From Gemmatimonadota bacterium (GTDB lineage Bacteria > Gemmatimonadota > Gemmatimonadetes > Longimicrobiales > Gaopeijiaceae), in assembly GCA_012959595.1 (NCBI GenBank), contig DUCW01000055.1:7214-13832 (forward strand): a DNA stretch of 6,619 bases, read 5' to 3'. Position numbers and translations under genes: made by a program. Numbering within the stretch: position 1 is the first letter of the stretch; each line of letters starts with the position of its first letter. This document shows, in pieces, positions 6,182 through 6,619 of this stretch. The notes beneath the pieces are model-generated. The model had not been told where the DNA came from, made no database searches, and was given only the letters and a program-made list of their open reading frames with translations.

Positions 6182-6619
6182 TTCAGTAACACCTTTGCTA
6201 TAGTTTGAAGTTGCATATTCGTAGTGCCTTCATAGATAGTTCCAATCTTTGAATCCCTGTAATATTTTTCAACTGGATACTCACTTGCAAATCCGTATCC
6301 TCCGTAAAGGTCCACACAAAGAGAGGTTACATTTTGTGCCATCCTTGAAGAATGTAACTTGGCCATAGCCGCTGGCACCAGGAAGTCTTTGCTCTGATCT
6401 TTGAGTCTGGCAGCGTTGTATACCAGAAGACGAGAAGCTTCTAGGTTGGTTGCAGCTTCGGCGATTTGAAACTGTACGCCCTGAAAATCAGATATTGGTT
6501 GTCCGAATTGCTCTCGCTCTTTGATGTAGCTCTTGGTGTGATCTAGTGCCCCTTGAGCCAACCCGATCATTTGAGCACCAATGCCAATACGGCCTTCATT
6601 TAAAGCTTCTATGGCTACC
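6178..6619 (-). CDS. Acyl-CoA dehydrogenase, C-terminal part (5' end outside window)
   Basis: This is the C-terminal ~146 residues of an acyl-CoA dehydrogenase, an FAD enzyme that introduces the alpha-beta double bond into acyl-CoA. Electrons normally pass to electron-transfer flavoprotein and from there to quinone. The frame stays open to the right edge; codons before the ATG at 6570 read VAIEALNEGRIGIGAQ, normal family sequence, so that ATG is internal. Family features are the KEREQFGQPISDFQGVQF helix, LYGGYGFASEYPVEKYYRDS and IYEGTTNMQ near the end. The Glu in YEGT (codon 6229-6231) is the catalytic base position used by short- and medium-chain and glutaryl-type enzymes. The chain-length preference cannot be read from this fragment. 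The stop overlaps the tatA start, indicating a shared transcript. Confidence 0.94.
   Translation of the reverse strand, partial: VAIEALNEGRIGIGAQMIGLAQGALDHTKSYIKEREQFGQPISDFQGVQFQIAEAATNLEASRLLVYNAARLKDQSKDFLVPAAMAKLHSSRMAQNVTSLCVDLYGGYGFASEYPVEKYYRDSKIGTIYEGTTNMQLQTIAKVLLK
6190..6196 (-). promoter_or_regulatory. Shine-Dalgarno of tatA
   Basis: On the - strand this reads AAAGGTG, eight bases before the ATG at 6179-6181 and inside the end of the acyl-CoA dehydrogenase gene. The spacing favours the first of the two tandem ATG codons. Confidence 0.6.

Noticed and set aside
1..6619. Novel defence, mobile or regulatory RNA system
   Set aside because: Nearly every base is in recognised genes of known families, and I saw no repeats, phage or transposase sequence, tRNA or structured leader.

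Overview
This window comes from a bacterial genome of medium GC content (mid-40s percent by eye). It carries most of an alternative complex III (ACIII) operon on the + strand, facing a short - strand cluster. ACIII is a quinol:electron-acceptor oxidoreductase that replaces cytochrome bc1 in lineages such as Bacteroidota, Chloroflexota, Rhodothermota, Gemmatimonadota, Myxococcota and several uncultured marine phyla. Nothing in the sequence fixes the phylum. A lipid-anchored cytochrome c, an ACIII and a Tat component together suggest a respiring diderm bacterium.

Layout on the + strand, left to right: the 3' end of actB (C-terminal part of a molybdopterin-oxidoreductase-like domain fused to an iron-sulfur protein; the 5' end lies outside the window), actC (NrfD-like quinol-binding membrane subunit), actD (DUF3341 two-helix membrane subunit), actE (monoheme cytochrome c lipoprotein) and actF (second NrfD-like membrane subunit). 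These genes overlap by 1 to 8 bases or are separated by 5 bases, and each has a Shine-Dalgarno sequence, so they form one translationally coupled operon. actA (multiheme cytochrome) would be expected upstream, outside the window. No terminal oxidase gene follows actF; the operon ends there.

After a 31-base convergent gap, three - strand genes read toward actF. Reading 5' to 3' they are an acyl-CoA dehydrogenase (5' end cut by the right edge), a small TatA-type translocase subunit and a TrmJ-type tRNA 2'-O-methyltransferase. They abut or overlap and look like one transcription unit of unrelated functions.

Working together, ActC (and possibly ActF) should oxidise menaquinol or ubiquinol in the membrane. 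Electrons would then pass through the iron-sulfur clusters of ActB to the hemes of ActA and ActE, and on to a soluble or oxidase-bound cytochrome. The window is almost fully coding. I saw no RNA gene, mobile element, CRISPR array or long repeat. I found no convincing undescribed system; the points of interest are details of a known complex and its gene neighbourhood.
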